A stretch of DNA of 64,000 nucleotides from CAIYXB01 sp038146805 (GTDB taxonomy: Bacteria > Cyanobacteriota > Vampirovibrionia > LMEP-6097). Shown here piece by piece: positions 36,476 through 45,274 of the stretch. Location of the stretch: NCBI GenBank assembly GCA_038146805.1, contig JAYQSH010000004.1:1-64000 (forward strand). The letters run 5' to 3'. The notes below the pieces were generated by a model that saw only the letters and a program-made list of their open reading frames with translations, was not told the origin of the DNA and did no database searches. A program made the translations under genes and the position numbers. The number at the start of each line of letters is the position of its first letter. The first letter of the stretch is position 1.

Positions 36476-37321
36476 CTAGTCTGCGTAAGACATTGAAATT
36501 ATACAAATGTTTTTTTTGTTTGCAAGTTCAATTGCTTTTTCTTGATCAATAAAAAATGTTTCATTTGCTTCAAAACATAAAACACCAGACTTGGGAATTG
36601 CTTTAATTGTTTCTAGACCAACTGTTGGAATATCAAATCGTCTATCTTGATTAGGCTTAGCAACTTTAGATACGTAGAGTACTTTATTTTTATCAAAAAA
36701 CCTTATTAATCTTCTAGCCCTTTTGATGCATTCATTAGTACCCTCAATTGCTTCAACTGCAATTATAGATTTGTTTCTAGTGACAACTGTTTGTCCAATG
36801 TCTAAGCTTGCATTTGCTTTTGCCATCTTTAAGCCGTAGTTTATTTCGTCTAGGTCATGAGCACTAGGCTTTCTAATAGTGAAAACTTGTTCTTTTGGAA
36901 ATAAATGTTTGATATATAAAGTTTGATCGATGATTTTTAAACCATAGTCGCCTTCAAGTTTTTCTACTATTTTTAAATGCAAGGAATCATCGCTTAAATC
37001 TTTTAAATGCCATATTTCTTTTACTAGTTCCTTATTAAGTTTGTGTATGTTTTTAAAAAAACTTGACTTTGGAACTTTGCCAATGAAGCTTATTTCTTCG
37101 ATGCCAAGTGCCTTTGCTTCTTCTAACATTTCAAAAATTTCAAAAACACAAAAATCAAAAACTTTTACACCTAATTTTTTGAGTTTGCGTGTGTTTGTTT
37201 TATCAAAACTAAAAACAGTTAAATCTCTATTTTGGTTTATTGTAGATAAAGCAAATTCTTTAACAATGGAACCAAAACCAGCAATTAATAATAGTTTTTT
37301 TTGGCTTACTGTTGTAGTCAT
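36476..37321 (-). CDS. lpxI: LpxI-type UDP-2,3-diacylglucosamine pyrophosphatase
   Basis: Hydrolyses UDP-2,3-diacylglucosamine to lipid X in lipid A synthesis, replacing LpxH in many bacteria. The 281-aa length is right for LpxI (DUF1009). Conserved stretches are the N-terminal LLIAGFGSIVKEFA, ISFIGKVPKSSFF, and the catalytic C-terminal domain with LDIGQTVVTRNKSIIAVEAIEGTNECIKRA, VAKPNQDRRFDIPTVG and IPKSGVLCFEA. It overlaps the end of deoB by 4 bases (ATGA), so they are translationally coupled. It is direct evidence of a lipopolysaccharide outer membrane. Confidence 0.9.
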   Translation of the reverse strand: MTTTVSQKKLLLIAGFGSIVKEFALSTINQNRDLTVFSFDKTNTRKLKKLGVKVFDFCVFEIFEMLEEAKALGIEEISFIGKVPKSSFFKNIHKLNKELVKEIWHLKDLSDDSLHLKIVEKLEGDYGLKIIDQTLYIKHLFPKEQVFTIRKPSAHDLDEINYGLKMAKANASLDIGQTVVTRNKSIIAVEAIEGTNECIKRARRLIRFFDKNKVLYVSKVAKPNQDRRFDIPTVGLETIKAIPKSGVLCFEANETFFIDQEKAIELANKKNICIISMSYAD

Positions 37322-38547
37322 GCAAACAAGCTCTCCGCCTTGATTTCAATTGCATTATCTGTTAGCTCAAACCATTTTAAAATTGTTTCACCAATATCGG
37401 CAAAGCTATTTCTCACGCCAAGGTCTTGAGCTGGTAAATTTGTATTATAAAAAATTATTGGTACATGCTCTCTAGTATGATCTGAACCTTCAGCAGTAGG
37501 ATCACATCCATGATCTGCCGAAATCATAAAAATATCATCTTCATTTAATTCAGCAAGTATTTTTGGTAAATAAGCATCGATCTCTTCAAGTGCTTTTGCA
37601 AAGCCTTCAGGATCTCTTCTGTGTCCATAATTAGAATCTGTTTCAACTAGGTTAATAAAAATTACTTGATTGTGGTTTTTGTTTTTGTCTTTTAAAACTT
37701 CGTATAATTTCTCAAGACCATCAAGGTTATTTTTGGTATGAATATTTTTTGAAATTCCCACTCCAGCAAAAATATCTTCAATTTTACCCAGCCCCAAAAC
37801 TTCTCCACCATTTTCTACAACTGTTTCTAGAACTGATTTACCATGAGGCAAAACAGAATAATCATGTCTTTTATCTCCAATGCGAACATATTTCATATCT
37901 GCGGCTTTTGTACCTTCAGGGTTATAATATTCATTAAGTTTAAATGGTCTTGCAATGATACGCGCAACTTCATGTTCTTGTCTCATGATCTCGCGAGCAA
38001 TTTCGCACCATTGGTATAAAGTTTCAAGCTCTATTACATCTACATCACAAGCAATTTGCATCACTGAATCTGCGCTTGTATAAATTATTGGTTTTTTTGT
38101 GGCTTTATGTTCATCACCAAATTCATTAATAACCGTTGTACCGCTTGCTGTTGAGTTGCATAAAACTCCTGCGCAATTTGTTTCTGCGACAAAACGATCA
38201 ATGATTTCCTGTGGAAAGCCATTTGGGTAATATGGAAAAGGTCTATTTGCTTTGATACCAACCATTTCCCAGTGACCTGTTATGGTATCTTTTGCTTTGT
38301 TGAGTTCGTTCATTTTGCCCCAAGAAGCAATAGGCTTTTCAAGTGCTTTAATTCCAGGTAACTCGTCGATATTGGCAATTCCTAGTTTTTGTAGATTTGG
38401 TAATTTGATACCCCCCATATTTTCATAGGCATATTTGCAGGTGTTTTTTAGGGTGTGAGCGTAATGGCTCTCATCAAATTCTTTATAATCTGGAATCGAA
38501 CCAACTCCACAAGCATCTATGACAAATATAATTGCTCTTTTTTTCAT
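37318..38547 (-). CDS. deoB: DeoB, phosphopentomutase
   Basis: Interconverts ribose/deoxyribose 1- and 5-phosphates in nucleoside salvage. It is a metalloenzyme of the alkaline phosphatase superfamily. At 409 aa it is full length. Visible are the N-terminal metal site FVIDACGVGSIPD, DTITGHWEMVGI with the phosphorylated threonine, SADSVMQIACD, FINLVETDSNYGHRRDP, and ISADHGCDPTAEGSDHTREHVPI with the remaining metal ligands. A TATAAT lies 14 bases before the ATG. It is coupled to lpxI by a 4-base overlap although the pathways are unrelated. Confidence 0.96.
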   Translation of the reverse strand: MKKRAIIFVIDACGVGSIPDYKEFDESHYAHTLKNTCKYAYENMGGIKLPNLQKLGIANIDELPGIKALEKPIASWGKMNELNKAKDTITGHWEMVGIKANRPFPYYPNGFPQEIIDRFVAETNCAGVLCNSTASGTTVINEFGDEHKATKKPIIYTSADSVMQIACDVDVIELETLYQWCEIAREIMRQEHEVARIIARPFKLNEYYNPEGTKAADMKYVRIGDKRHDYSVLPHGKSVLETVVENGGEVLGLGKIEDIFAGVGISKNIHTKNNLDGLEKLYEVLKDKNKNHNQVIFINLVETDSNYGHRRDPEGFAKALEEIDAYLPKILAELNEDDIFMISADHGCDPTAEGSDHTREHVPIIFYNTNLPAQDLGVRNSFADIGETILKWFELTDNAIEIKAESLFA

Positions 38548-38680
38548 AAGCTACATCTTATATTATAGCGAAAATTTAGTATTACTGATTTTTCTCAATA
38601 TTTAAAGCTTATTTTAGACTTTTGAGCTGAAAAATATATCAATAGAGTTATATAATTTAATGCGTTGGATTTTTCAACTC

Positions 38681-38757
38681 GGGTCTTTAGCTCAGTTGGT
38701 TAGAGCGCACGCTTGATAAGCGTGAGGTCCAGTGTTCAAGTCACTGAAGACCCACCA
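38681..38757 (+). tRNA. tRNA-Ile (GAT anticodon)
   Basis: Acceptor stem GGGTCTT/AAGACCC, D-arm AGCTCAGTTGGTTAGAGC, anticodon loop TTGATAA holding GAT, T-loop TTCAAGT, and encoded CCA. An ISL3 element begins 16 bases after it. Confidence 0.94.
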
Positions 38758-38773
38758 TTTTAAAAAAAAGGTT

Positions 38774-40122
38774 GGTTGTACACCAAGGAAAGGGTTGTAC
38801 ACCAAGGAAAGGAAAAAATAGGAGTGAAATTCTCCTAGATATCTTCACGCACATTGTAGCAAAACCCTTTGTCTATAATTCTCAAAATTTCTAAAACCAT
38901 ATGCTCTTCTAGAGATGACTTCCATTTTGTTGTGGTAGCCTTCAGTGATTCCATTATTTTTAGTAAACCTCAGCATTCTTAAAATTTCTTCTTGCCAAGA
39001 TTCAAAAGTGTTAGCGAGTGTAATCATTGGAACAAAGCCCGAAGACTTTAATTGCTCAACCATAAAAGAAAACTGTTTAATAGCAGGTTTCATGCCTTCA
39101 TAATTAAGAGTTTTTGTATTAAGCAGCTGATTAATTTGATTTCTAAATTCATAACTCTGCTTCAAACCAGGAACAGAATTTAAATATTTGTCTAAATTTT
39201 CAACTTGATCAGAACTCAGTTTAGAAGGGTTTCTTCTAAATAACGAAAGTAATCCTCTATTTTTTCTTCCAGGGGGATCTAGAAGCTTCCAGAGCTCGAT
39301 AAAGTGATGATTTACAGTTCTAATTACATGAAATCTATCAGCCACAATTTTGGCATCAGGAAAATGTTTGCTAACTATTGCTCGATAAGAAGGTGAAAGA
39401 TCAATACAAACTACTCTGCAACGTTCTTTGTGTTTGAGTTTAGTTAAATATCTATTTAGAGATTTTTCAGACTTACCAAGTCTGATATCAAAGATTTTAG
39501 ATCTTTTCAAATCACAGAAGGTAGTAGCATAGCCTTTTTTCTTGGTAAAGAAATGCTCATCAATACCAAGATATTCAGGACAGATGTTAGACAGTTTTTC
39601 TTGATTTCTAAGGAAAGTAAATCTATTGATATCCCTTTGAACTGTAGCTTCACCAAGTTTAAAATCGTGAGAAACGCCTTTATTGTCATGTCCTCGAAGT
39701 GCTGCTCTAGCTACTTGTCCTCGTAATTGCTCAGTTCTTCTAAAGTATGGCAAGATCCCAGGCAACCTTTCCCAGAACCTAGCTCCACAGGGCTTACATT
39801 TAAACCTTCTTTGAGAAACTTTAAGCCATGTGGTTTTAGTATCCCAGGAGGAATGCTGAATGGTTCTAGTTTTGTGTTCGTAAACAATTGAGCTTTTAAC
39901 AGAACATTTCTTGCAAACAGAATATTTAGACTTAGGTCTAATGTGAAATACAATTTTATTTTCAAAAATATCAGTTTTTTGACAACTATACCCTGGTAAA
40001 TTTATCAGATTTGCATTACTATTTCTCATAAGTGAAACTCCTTTTTATTGCTGAAACACAATATCTAAGAGAGTTTCACTTATTATTTAGTTCCTAAAGT
40101 TTCCTTTTTATGAGGTAGAGCC
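38774..40122 (-). mobile_element. ISL3-family insertion sequence (copy B, 1349 bp)
   Basis: Flanked by an exact 8-bp duplication AAAAGGTT (38766-38773 and 40123-40130). The left terminus is itself tandemly doubled: GGTTGTACACCAAGGAAAG occurs at 38774 and again at 38793. The right end reads GGCTCTACCTCATAAAAAGG inward. It closely resembles copy A. Confidence 0.92.
38845..40029 (-). CDS. ISL3-family transposase (copy B)
   Basis: A complete 394-aa DDE transposase, very similar to the copy at 29993-31177. It has the same zinc ribbon (CKKC, CKPC), helix-turn-helix and catalytic residues (LGIDEHFF, IVADRFHVIRT, GITEGYHNKME). Substitutions are scattered along the protein, so the two copies are not products of one very recent event. 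Confidence 0.95.
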   Translation of the reverse strand: MRNSNANLINLPGYSCQKTDIFENKIVFHIRPKSKYSVCKKCSVKSSIVYEHKTRTIQHSSWDTKTTWLKVSQRRFKCKPCGARFWERLPGILPYFRRTEQLRGQVARAALRGHDNKGVSHDFKLGEATVQRDINRFTFLRNQEKLSNICPEYLGIDEHFFTKKKGYATTFCDLKRSKIFDIRLGKSEKSLNRYLTKLKHKERCRVVCIDLSPSYRAIVSKHFPDAKIVADRFHVIRTVNHHFIELWKLLDPPGRKNRGLLSLFRRNPSKLSSDQVENLDKYLNSVPGLKQSYEFRNQINQLLNTKTLNYEGMKPAIKQFSFMVEQLKSSGFVPMITLANTFESWQEEILRMLRFTKNNGITEGYHNKMEVISRRAYGFRNFENYRQRVLLQCA

Positions 40123-40179
40123 AAAAGGTTTGCCAAAAGCCCTCAAGCAAAAAAATTAGAAAGAGAAAAAAGATTTTAT

Positions 40180-41937
40180 TTGGAGATTTTATTGAATAGG
40201 TTTAAAACAAATGGTGTTAATTTGGATGCCGAAGGTCAAGCAAAAATTTTAAATTTGAAACAAGAGATTTTTAATTTAGAGAGTGCGTTTCATCATAATA
40301 ATTTAGTTAATCGTCAAGCTTTTTTTATTGTACTTGACCCCAGTGAGCTAGAGGGTCTTCCTGAAAATTTAATAGAAGAAACTAGAAACTTAGCAAAACA
40401 AAAAAGAGAAGCTTTTGCTGATTTATATCAAACACAGGGTTTCAATAAAAGAGAAGCAGGTCGGAAGGCTTTACAAGAAATCCCAAGGGGCAAATCGGTT
40501 TTAACTTTGGACGATAATATTTATTATCCGGCAATGCAATTTTTACACAGTGGTCATTTAAGAAAGCTTTTGTACCGAGCGATGTATAAAGATCAGTTGA
40601 ATACTCAAAATGATATTGCAAAACAAATTGTTGTTAAAAGATTAGAGTTAGCAAAACTATTAGGTTACAAAAATTATAGTGAGATGAATCATGATTCTGG
40701 TTTTACTCCAAGACTTAACGACGTAGAAAGTTTATTGATGAAAATAAAAAGACATGTTCATAAAGAAGCTAAGTTAGATAAAGATGAATTAGTAAGATTT
40801 CAGAAAAAGATTGCTTACAGTGATGATAATGATATTGCACCTCACGATTTGCATTACCTAGTAAATAGATATTTGCAAGAAGAACTGGGTTTTGATAGTA
40901 AAGATTACTTACCATATTTTGAATTAAACTCAGTATTGCAAGGAATATTTGAAATTTGTAATAAGCTTTTTAAGATTGATATAGAAGAAAATAAATCTAC
41001 TGCAAAATGGCATAGGTCTGTTAGAACATATGATGTAAAAAGAAATAACAAAATTCTTGGATCTTTGTATCTAGATCTTTTTGCACGTCCCAATAAAGTT
41101 CAGGGAGCATATGTATCAGTTTTGCAAAATAGATTTGAAAACATAAAAAAACAAGTACATGATCCTAAAGTTGTATTGGTATCAAATCTAAGCTCAACAA
41201 AAAAACGCCAAGCAAACTTGTTGTCTTTGTCTGAAGTACAAACTTTATTACATGAATTTGGACATGCGATGCATGATCTTTTGTCTAAAGCTAAGTTAGA
41301 ATCACATGCTGGTACTAATGTTGAATTTAAGACGGTTGAATTTCCAAGTCAACTTTTTGAAAATTTTCTCTATCATCCAAAATCTTTGGACCTATTAGCT
41401 CGGCACCATAAGACTGGTGATGAATTACCAATAAGCCTTAAAAAAAGACTAATAAAATATCGTTATTTGTTTAAAGCTTTACTTGAAGAACGACATCTTA
41501 GTGATGTTTTATTTGACTTGAAAGTACATAGAATTACAGACCCTAAAAAAATCCGCTCTGTAAATGCTATGTACAGAGATTTAGCAAAATCTAATAATGT
41601 AAAATTGATTAATCAGAAGCTTGATTATCCGGCATCCTTGACACATGTTTTTTCTGGTGGTTATGAAAGTTTGTTGTATAGTTATTTGTTTTCAGAGATA
41701 CTTTCAACTGATGCTTGGAATACTGTTACAAGAAATGGTGTGCGTTTGACAAAGCTTTTTATTTTCATTTGGCACGAAGGTATTTTGTTTTTTTGGGTAA
41801 AAAGATCACCAAGCATTTATTTAGAGGCTGGAGGCGGTGAGTATGCTGAAAAGCTTTTTAGAGCTTTCAAAGGACGTAATCCATCACCTAAACCTTTATT
41901 GAAAGCTTATAGTTCTCATAAAGTTGAAAATACCTAG
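40180..41937 (+). CDS. M3-family zinc oligopeptidase, N-terminally truncated
   Basis: A thimet-oligopeptidase/oligopeptidase A-type metallopeptidase. The zinc site HEFGH is at residues 358-362 with the third ligand in VEFPSQLFENF about 25 residues later, and the C-terminal VFSGGYESLLYSYLFSEI block is intact. Relatives are about 680-700 aa with HEFGH near residue 470, so about 100 N-terminal residues are missing. The frame is open back to the IS target duplication at 40123 without an ATG; TTG at 40180 is the first possible start. The missing part is not on the other side of the IS, where tRNA-Ile lies. Probably inactive or a fragment. Confidence 0.75.
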   Translation: MEILLNRFKTNGVNLDAEGQAKILNLKQEIFNLESAFHHNNLVNRQAFFIVLDPSELEGLPENLIEETRNLAKQKREAFADLYQTQGFNKREAGRKALQEIPRGKSVLTLDDNIYYPAMQFLHSGHLRKLLYRAMYKDQLNTQNDIAKQIVVKRLELAKLLGYKNYSEMNHDSGFTPRLNDVESLLMKIKRHVHKEAKLDKDELVRFQKKIAYSDDNDIAPHDLHYLVNRYLQEELGFDSKDYLPYFELNSVLQGIFEICNKLFKIDIEENKSTAKWHRSVRTYDVKRNNKILGSLYLDLFARPNKVQGAYVSVLQNRFENIKKQVHDPKVVLVSNLSSTKKRQANLLSLSEVQTLLHEFGHAMHDLLSKAKLESHAGTNVEFKTVEFPSQLFENFLYHPKSLDLLARHHKTGDELPISLKKRLIKYRYLFKALLEERHLSDVLFDLKVHRITDPKKIRSVNAMYRDLAKSNNVKLINQKLDYPASLTHVFSGGYESLLYSYLFSEILSTDAWNTVTRNGVRLTKLFIFIWHEGILFFWVKRSPSIYLEAGGGEYAEKLFRAFKGRNPSPKPLLKAYSSHKVENT

Positions 41938-42072
41938 TTGTTATTTGCTTGGTTTATACCCTGCATAAAAAACTCCCATACTTTTTGACGGCGAGCGACC
42001 AAACCATCTAAAATTTCAAGTTTCTTAGAATGTTTTAAATGTTTCTCATCTTTGAAAGTTAATCTTTTTCAT
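41934..42072 (-). pseudogene. Possible small frameshifted ORF
   Basis: From the ATG at 42072 (MKKINF) a one-base shift near 42055 would continue as KDEKHLKHSKKLEILDGLVARRQKVWEFFMQ and stop at 41934, about 46 residues. The peptide looks protein-like, but nothing else supports it. The rest of the gap up to 42260 shows no feature. Confidence 0.25.
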
Positions 42073-42261
42073 TTTTTGTTCGCTCCGTCAATTACCGGTA
42101 TCGCGAATTAATAATACTTCTTGATTGTATAGTAGCTCCACTGCTGATTTGAACTGTTTAAGCTTTCTTCAAATATTTCAAACTATAACTTTAATTTTCC
42201 TTCTTATCTTTAGTAATAACATATGTCGTTACACCTATGTATTAAATTTTTTTATAATACT

Positions 42262-42293
42262 GAGACACTGCGGACCGTGTCATTTTTGTCTCA
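42262..42293. repeat. Third copy of the GAGACAC repeat
   Basis: GAGACACTGCGGACCGTGTC followed by ATTTTTGTCTCA, related to the pair after clpX. A TATAAT lies just upstream at 42252-42257. The ends (GAGAC and GTCTC) are inverted. Function unknown. Confidence 0.5.
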
Positions 42294-42366
42294 CAACTTA
42301 GGTGAATTTAGTATGAGGGATAAAGTTCAGAGCTATAGTTTGTAAAGCATTAAAAGCCAAGCTAAC

Positions 42367-42424
42367 TTAGTGGTTTTGTTGAGCGGATTAAGCCTCAAAA
42401 ACTTTTTTGCTAGCGAATATTTAA
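42367..42424. repeat. Dispersed gene-end repeat (copy 3)
   Basis: A diverged copy (TTGTTGAGCGGATTAAGCCT, then AAAACTTTTTTGCTAGCGAA) ending at the rimK stop codon, like the copies at the priA stop and after umuC. Confidence 0.45.
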
Positions 42425-43392
42425 TTACTTACAGCTTCAACAAAATCTTGGTAGGTTTCTAGCACAACTTCTTCTTGAACTTTTGCTAATTTTTTCTTGC
42501 GTTTTTGTTTTTTTGTATATTCGATTTCTAAATATTCAATGATTTTTTCAGCAACATCTATTTGCGTTGCTGTTTCCACACCTTTTAGTCCAGGTGAAGA
42601 ATTTACTTCCATAACAAGTGGTCCTCTTTTAGATTGCAACATATCAACACCAGCCACTCCCAGTCCCATTGCTCTTGCCGCTTTGATAGCCGCAGATTTT
42701 TCTTTTTTTGTGAGCTTGATAGTTTCTGCTTTGCCACCTTGATGTAAATTTGATCTGAAGTCTCCTTCGACACCGCTTCTTTTGATAGCGGCAACTACTT
42801 CTCCATTGACAACAATAGCTCTTATATCAGAGCCATTAGCTTCGGCAATAAATTCTTGAATTAAAATATTTGCTTCAAGTGATGAAAAGGCGTCTATGAC
42901 CGATCTTGCTGCACTTCGTGTTTCTGCGAGTACCACGCCTAAACCTTGAGTACCTTCGAGTAACTTAATTACTAGCGGTACACCACCAACATGTTTAATT
43001 AAATCTGGGATCTCATCTTTTTTGGGAAATTTTGCAAAAGCGGTTTTGGGTATACCAATGTTTAACATAGAAAACAGTTGCACACTTTTAAGTTTATCTC
43101 TAGAAACTTCTATTGCTTGAGCGCTTGCGCTAGTGACAATTTTTTGCATTTCAAATTGTCTTACAATAGCTGTTCCAAACAAAGTCACAGAAGCACCTAT
43201 TCTTGGAACAATCGCATCTATACCTTCTAATGCTTCTCCTTTATAGAAAACTTTTGGCTTACCTTTTTCCATGACGTTTGAACATTTTTTATGATTGACC
43301 ACAATGACTTCATGACCTCTTCTCAAAGCCGCTTCATAAAGGCTATTGGTTGAGTATAGGTTTTTACTTTCTGATAAAATTGCTATTTTCAT
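42421..43392 (-). CDS. rimK: RimK-type ATP-grasp glutamate ligase
   Basis: An ATP-grasp ligase like RimK, which adds glutamates to the C-terminus of ribosomal protein S6. At 323 aa it is slightly longer than E. coli RimK (300) because of a Lys-rich tail. Recognisable parts: MKIAILSESKNLYSTNSLYEAA, DAIVPRIGAS, the ATP-binding stretch PLVIKLLEGTQGLGVVLAE, DIRAIVVNGEVVAAIKR, and VMEVNSSPGLKGVE with the Mg-binding residues. Its start overlaps the stop of the RimB-like gene by 4 bases, a conserved pairing. Other substrates are possible for this family. Confidence 0.9.
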   Translation of the reverse strand: MKIAILSESKNLYSTNSLYEAALRRGHEVIVVNHKKCSNVMEKGKPKVFYKGEALEGIDAIVPRIGASVTLFGTAIVRQFEMQKIVTSASAQAIEVSRDKLKSVQLFSMLNIGIPKTAFAKFPKKDEIPDLIKHVGGVPLVIKLLEGTQGLGVVLAETRSAARSVIDAFSSLEANILIQEFIAEANGSDIRAIVVNGEVVAAIKRSGVEGDFRSNLHQGGKAETIKLTKKEKSAAIKAARAMGLGVAGVDMLQSKRGPLVMEVNSSPGLKGVETATQIDVAEKIIEYLEIEYTKKQKRKKKLAKVQEEVVLETYQDFVEAVSN

Positions 43393-43847
43393 TTTGAGTT
43401 CTCTTTTTTGGATAAATTGATTTTATTTACATCAACAATAAAACCATTTTTTAAAAACTTTCTTCCAAGTAAAATTGGATATTTCATTTTGCTTCTATCT
43501 GTTAATGAAAATTCTGTTTTGATATTTTCTTTGAATATCTTTAAGCTAATGTCAACAACATATCTTTTTTCAGTATCACCAAAAGAATTTTTGATACGCG
43601 CTTCTTTAAATTTAGTGAATTTAAAACTTTTTTTTGCATATTGCAAATGACTTGGGTCTAATACTGAAAACACTAAGGTTTTTTTGCCATTGATTTTTTT
43701 GATATTAATACTATGGCAATGTATTGCAGAGGTAAAGGCACCGGTATCAATCTTTGCCTTTAAATCTTTTAGCTTTAATGTAGGCAAATCAATTAGTTCA
43801 TTGCGACCAATTGTTTTTTTTGTTTTTGGTGATTTTTTTGAATTCAT
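43389..43847 (-). CDS. RimB-like retropepsin-type protease
   Basis: A 152-aa protein of the PF05618 family (annotated as ATP-dependent zinc protease, now seen as retropepsin-like aspartic protease). The active-site motif is AKIDTGAFTSAIH, with Asp34-Thr-Gly. The flap and late strand KMKYPILLGRKFLKNGFIVDV fit the fold. In proteobacteria the partner RimB trims or regulates RimK-made polyglutamate on S6. Gene order and the 4-base overlap with rimK support the same role here. The N-terminus is Lys-rich. Confidence 0.85.
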   Translation of the reverse strand: MNSKKSPKTKKTIGRNELIDLPTLKLKDLKAKIDTGAFTSAIHCHSINIKKINGKKTLVFSVLDPSHLQYAKKSFKFTKFKEARIKNSFGDTEKRYVVDISLKIFKENIKTEFSLTDRSKMKYPILLGRKFLKNGFIVDVNKINLSKKENSK

Positions 43848-43913
43848 GCAAAATTACAAAAATTAATACTATACTATTTCGGCAATTTTTAGTATTAAAA
43901 AGAGCTATATTTA

Positions 43914-45266
43914 CTAAGAATTTGTAGGGATTTTTTCAATAACGACCATGGTTTTATCATCTGGATTTTCTGTAATCTCCATGCTCTGTTTAAAACTATT
44001 ACGTATAAATGCCCTTGGACTGGCAAAAGCTATTAGCCTGTTGTAATTTATTAAAAATTATGTCGCTGTCACCATCTTGTCTTTTACCAAAAACTCCATC
44101 AGAACATATAACAATTTTGCTAATCTGGTCTTTTTTGATTGGGGTTACATCAAAATGAACATCATTATAAAAACCAGCGATACTATTTGCTTCATTATAA
44201 GTACAAAATGCTTTTTGCGTTGATAAATCTTTACCTTCTGCGATTAAAACATTTTGCTCATTAAAAACAAAAAAGTCACTATCTCCAGCATTGCAAATAT
44301 AAATTTCATCTCCCCCTAAATCTAAGACTAAAACTAAAGTACTTGCAAGGCTCAAGCCTAAGGGGAAAGTGCCTGTTTCATTTAATATACTTAGCTCTCT
44401 TACAAGTGCATTATTGCAATACTCAGCAATTTCTGTTGATATTTCTTCTTGTGACCTTTGGGGAGTATTTTTAAAAGATTGCTGAAATTCTTTTAGCCCT
44501 GTAATTAAAGCTTGCGATGCTTTTTGTGCCAATCTTTCTTTGAGCATTAAATATGCTTGTTTATTTTCATCTTCAACTTTTAGTTCTTTATATTTTGAAG
44601 GGACCGGTAATGGTCCGTGCGTGACTCCATCAGCAAGAGCCGCAATTATTGGACTCTTTGCTTCGTCTAGTGGTAACAAAGTATCGCCATTTATACCATT
44701 GGTGTGCAAACCTGTACTTGTCGCTGCCGCAATGTTCCAGCTTTGAATTTGCTTAGTTTGTATATGCTGTGTATTAGGTTCATTTGTAATATCAACAAGC
44801 TTGCACAACTCATTTAAATAGTTCAAGAATCTATAATACATTTCTTTTTTTGCTTGATCGCTTAGCTTTGAAGGTTTGATTTTATATCTATATGTAATAT
44901 TAAATTCATTTGTATCATCCCCATTATTTGCCGATGTATTTTCATCAACTTCAACTTGCGTTATTTCAAAATGTAAATTATCAATATATTCATTTTTAAA
45001 ATCTTCTAAGAGGTATTTTTGTATAGGTTTATTTTGTTTTGGATTAATTGATCTAAGCGTTGCAAAAAAAGTTTGATATTAGCGTATTCGCTAATATCAT
45101 CTTCGATATTTTCATAATTGCTATGAAAGAGTTTATGGAGCTCTTCTGTACCCAATAAATTTCTATTTTTTAAATCTATAAAATCATGATTGGAGCGCTG
45201 CGCAATTTCTGCTCTAATTCTGATTGCGTCTTCTTGAGAAAAAAAAGCCCTTGGACTTATCTCCAT
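43914..45266 (-). pseudogene. PPM/PP2C-like protein phosphatase, broken by two frameshifts
   Basis: Three consecutive frames form one gene of about 450 codons. The first (45266-45006) is a helical N-terminal region. It continues as NKPIQKYLLEDFKNEYIDNL if the A4 run at 45032-45035 is one base longer. The middle frame holds the phosphatase domain: PIIAALADGVTHG, STLVLVLDLGGDEIYICNAGDSDFFVF and SKIVICSDGVFG. The end is in a third frame: removing a base at 44025-44028 gives SPRAFIRNSFKQSMEITENPDDKTMVVIE, a typical PP2C C-terminus. Both breaks are homopolymer length changes. Metal-binding aspartates are present (LADG, SDGVFG, DDKT), so the ancestor was probably active. Confidence 0.68.
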
Positions 45267-45274
45267 GATATTAA

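Noticed and set aside
41938..42260. Gap downstream of the M3 peptidase as a possible RNA gene
   Set aside because: No conserved hairpin, promoter pair or terminator found; only a weak frameshifted small ORF.
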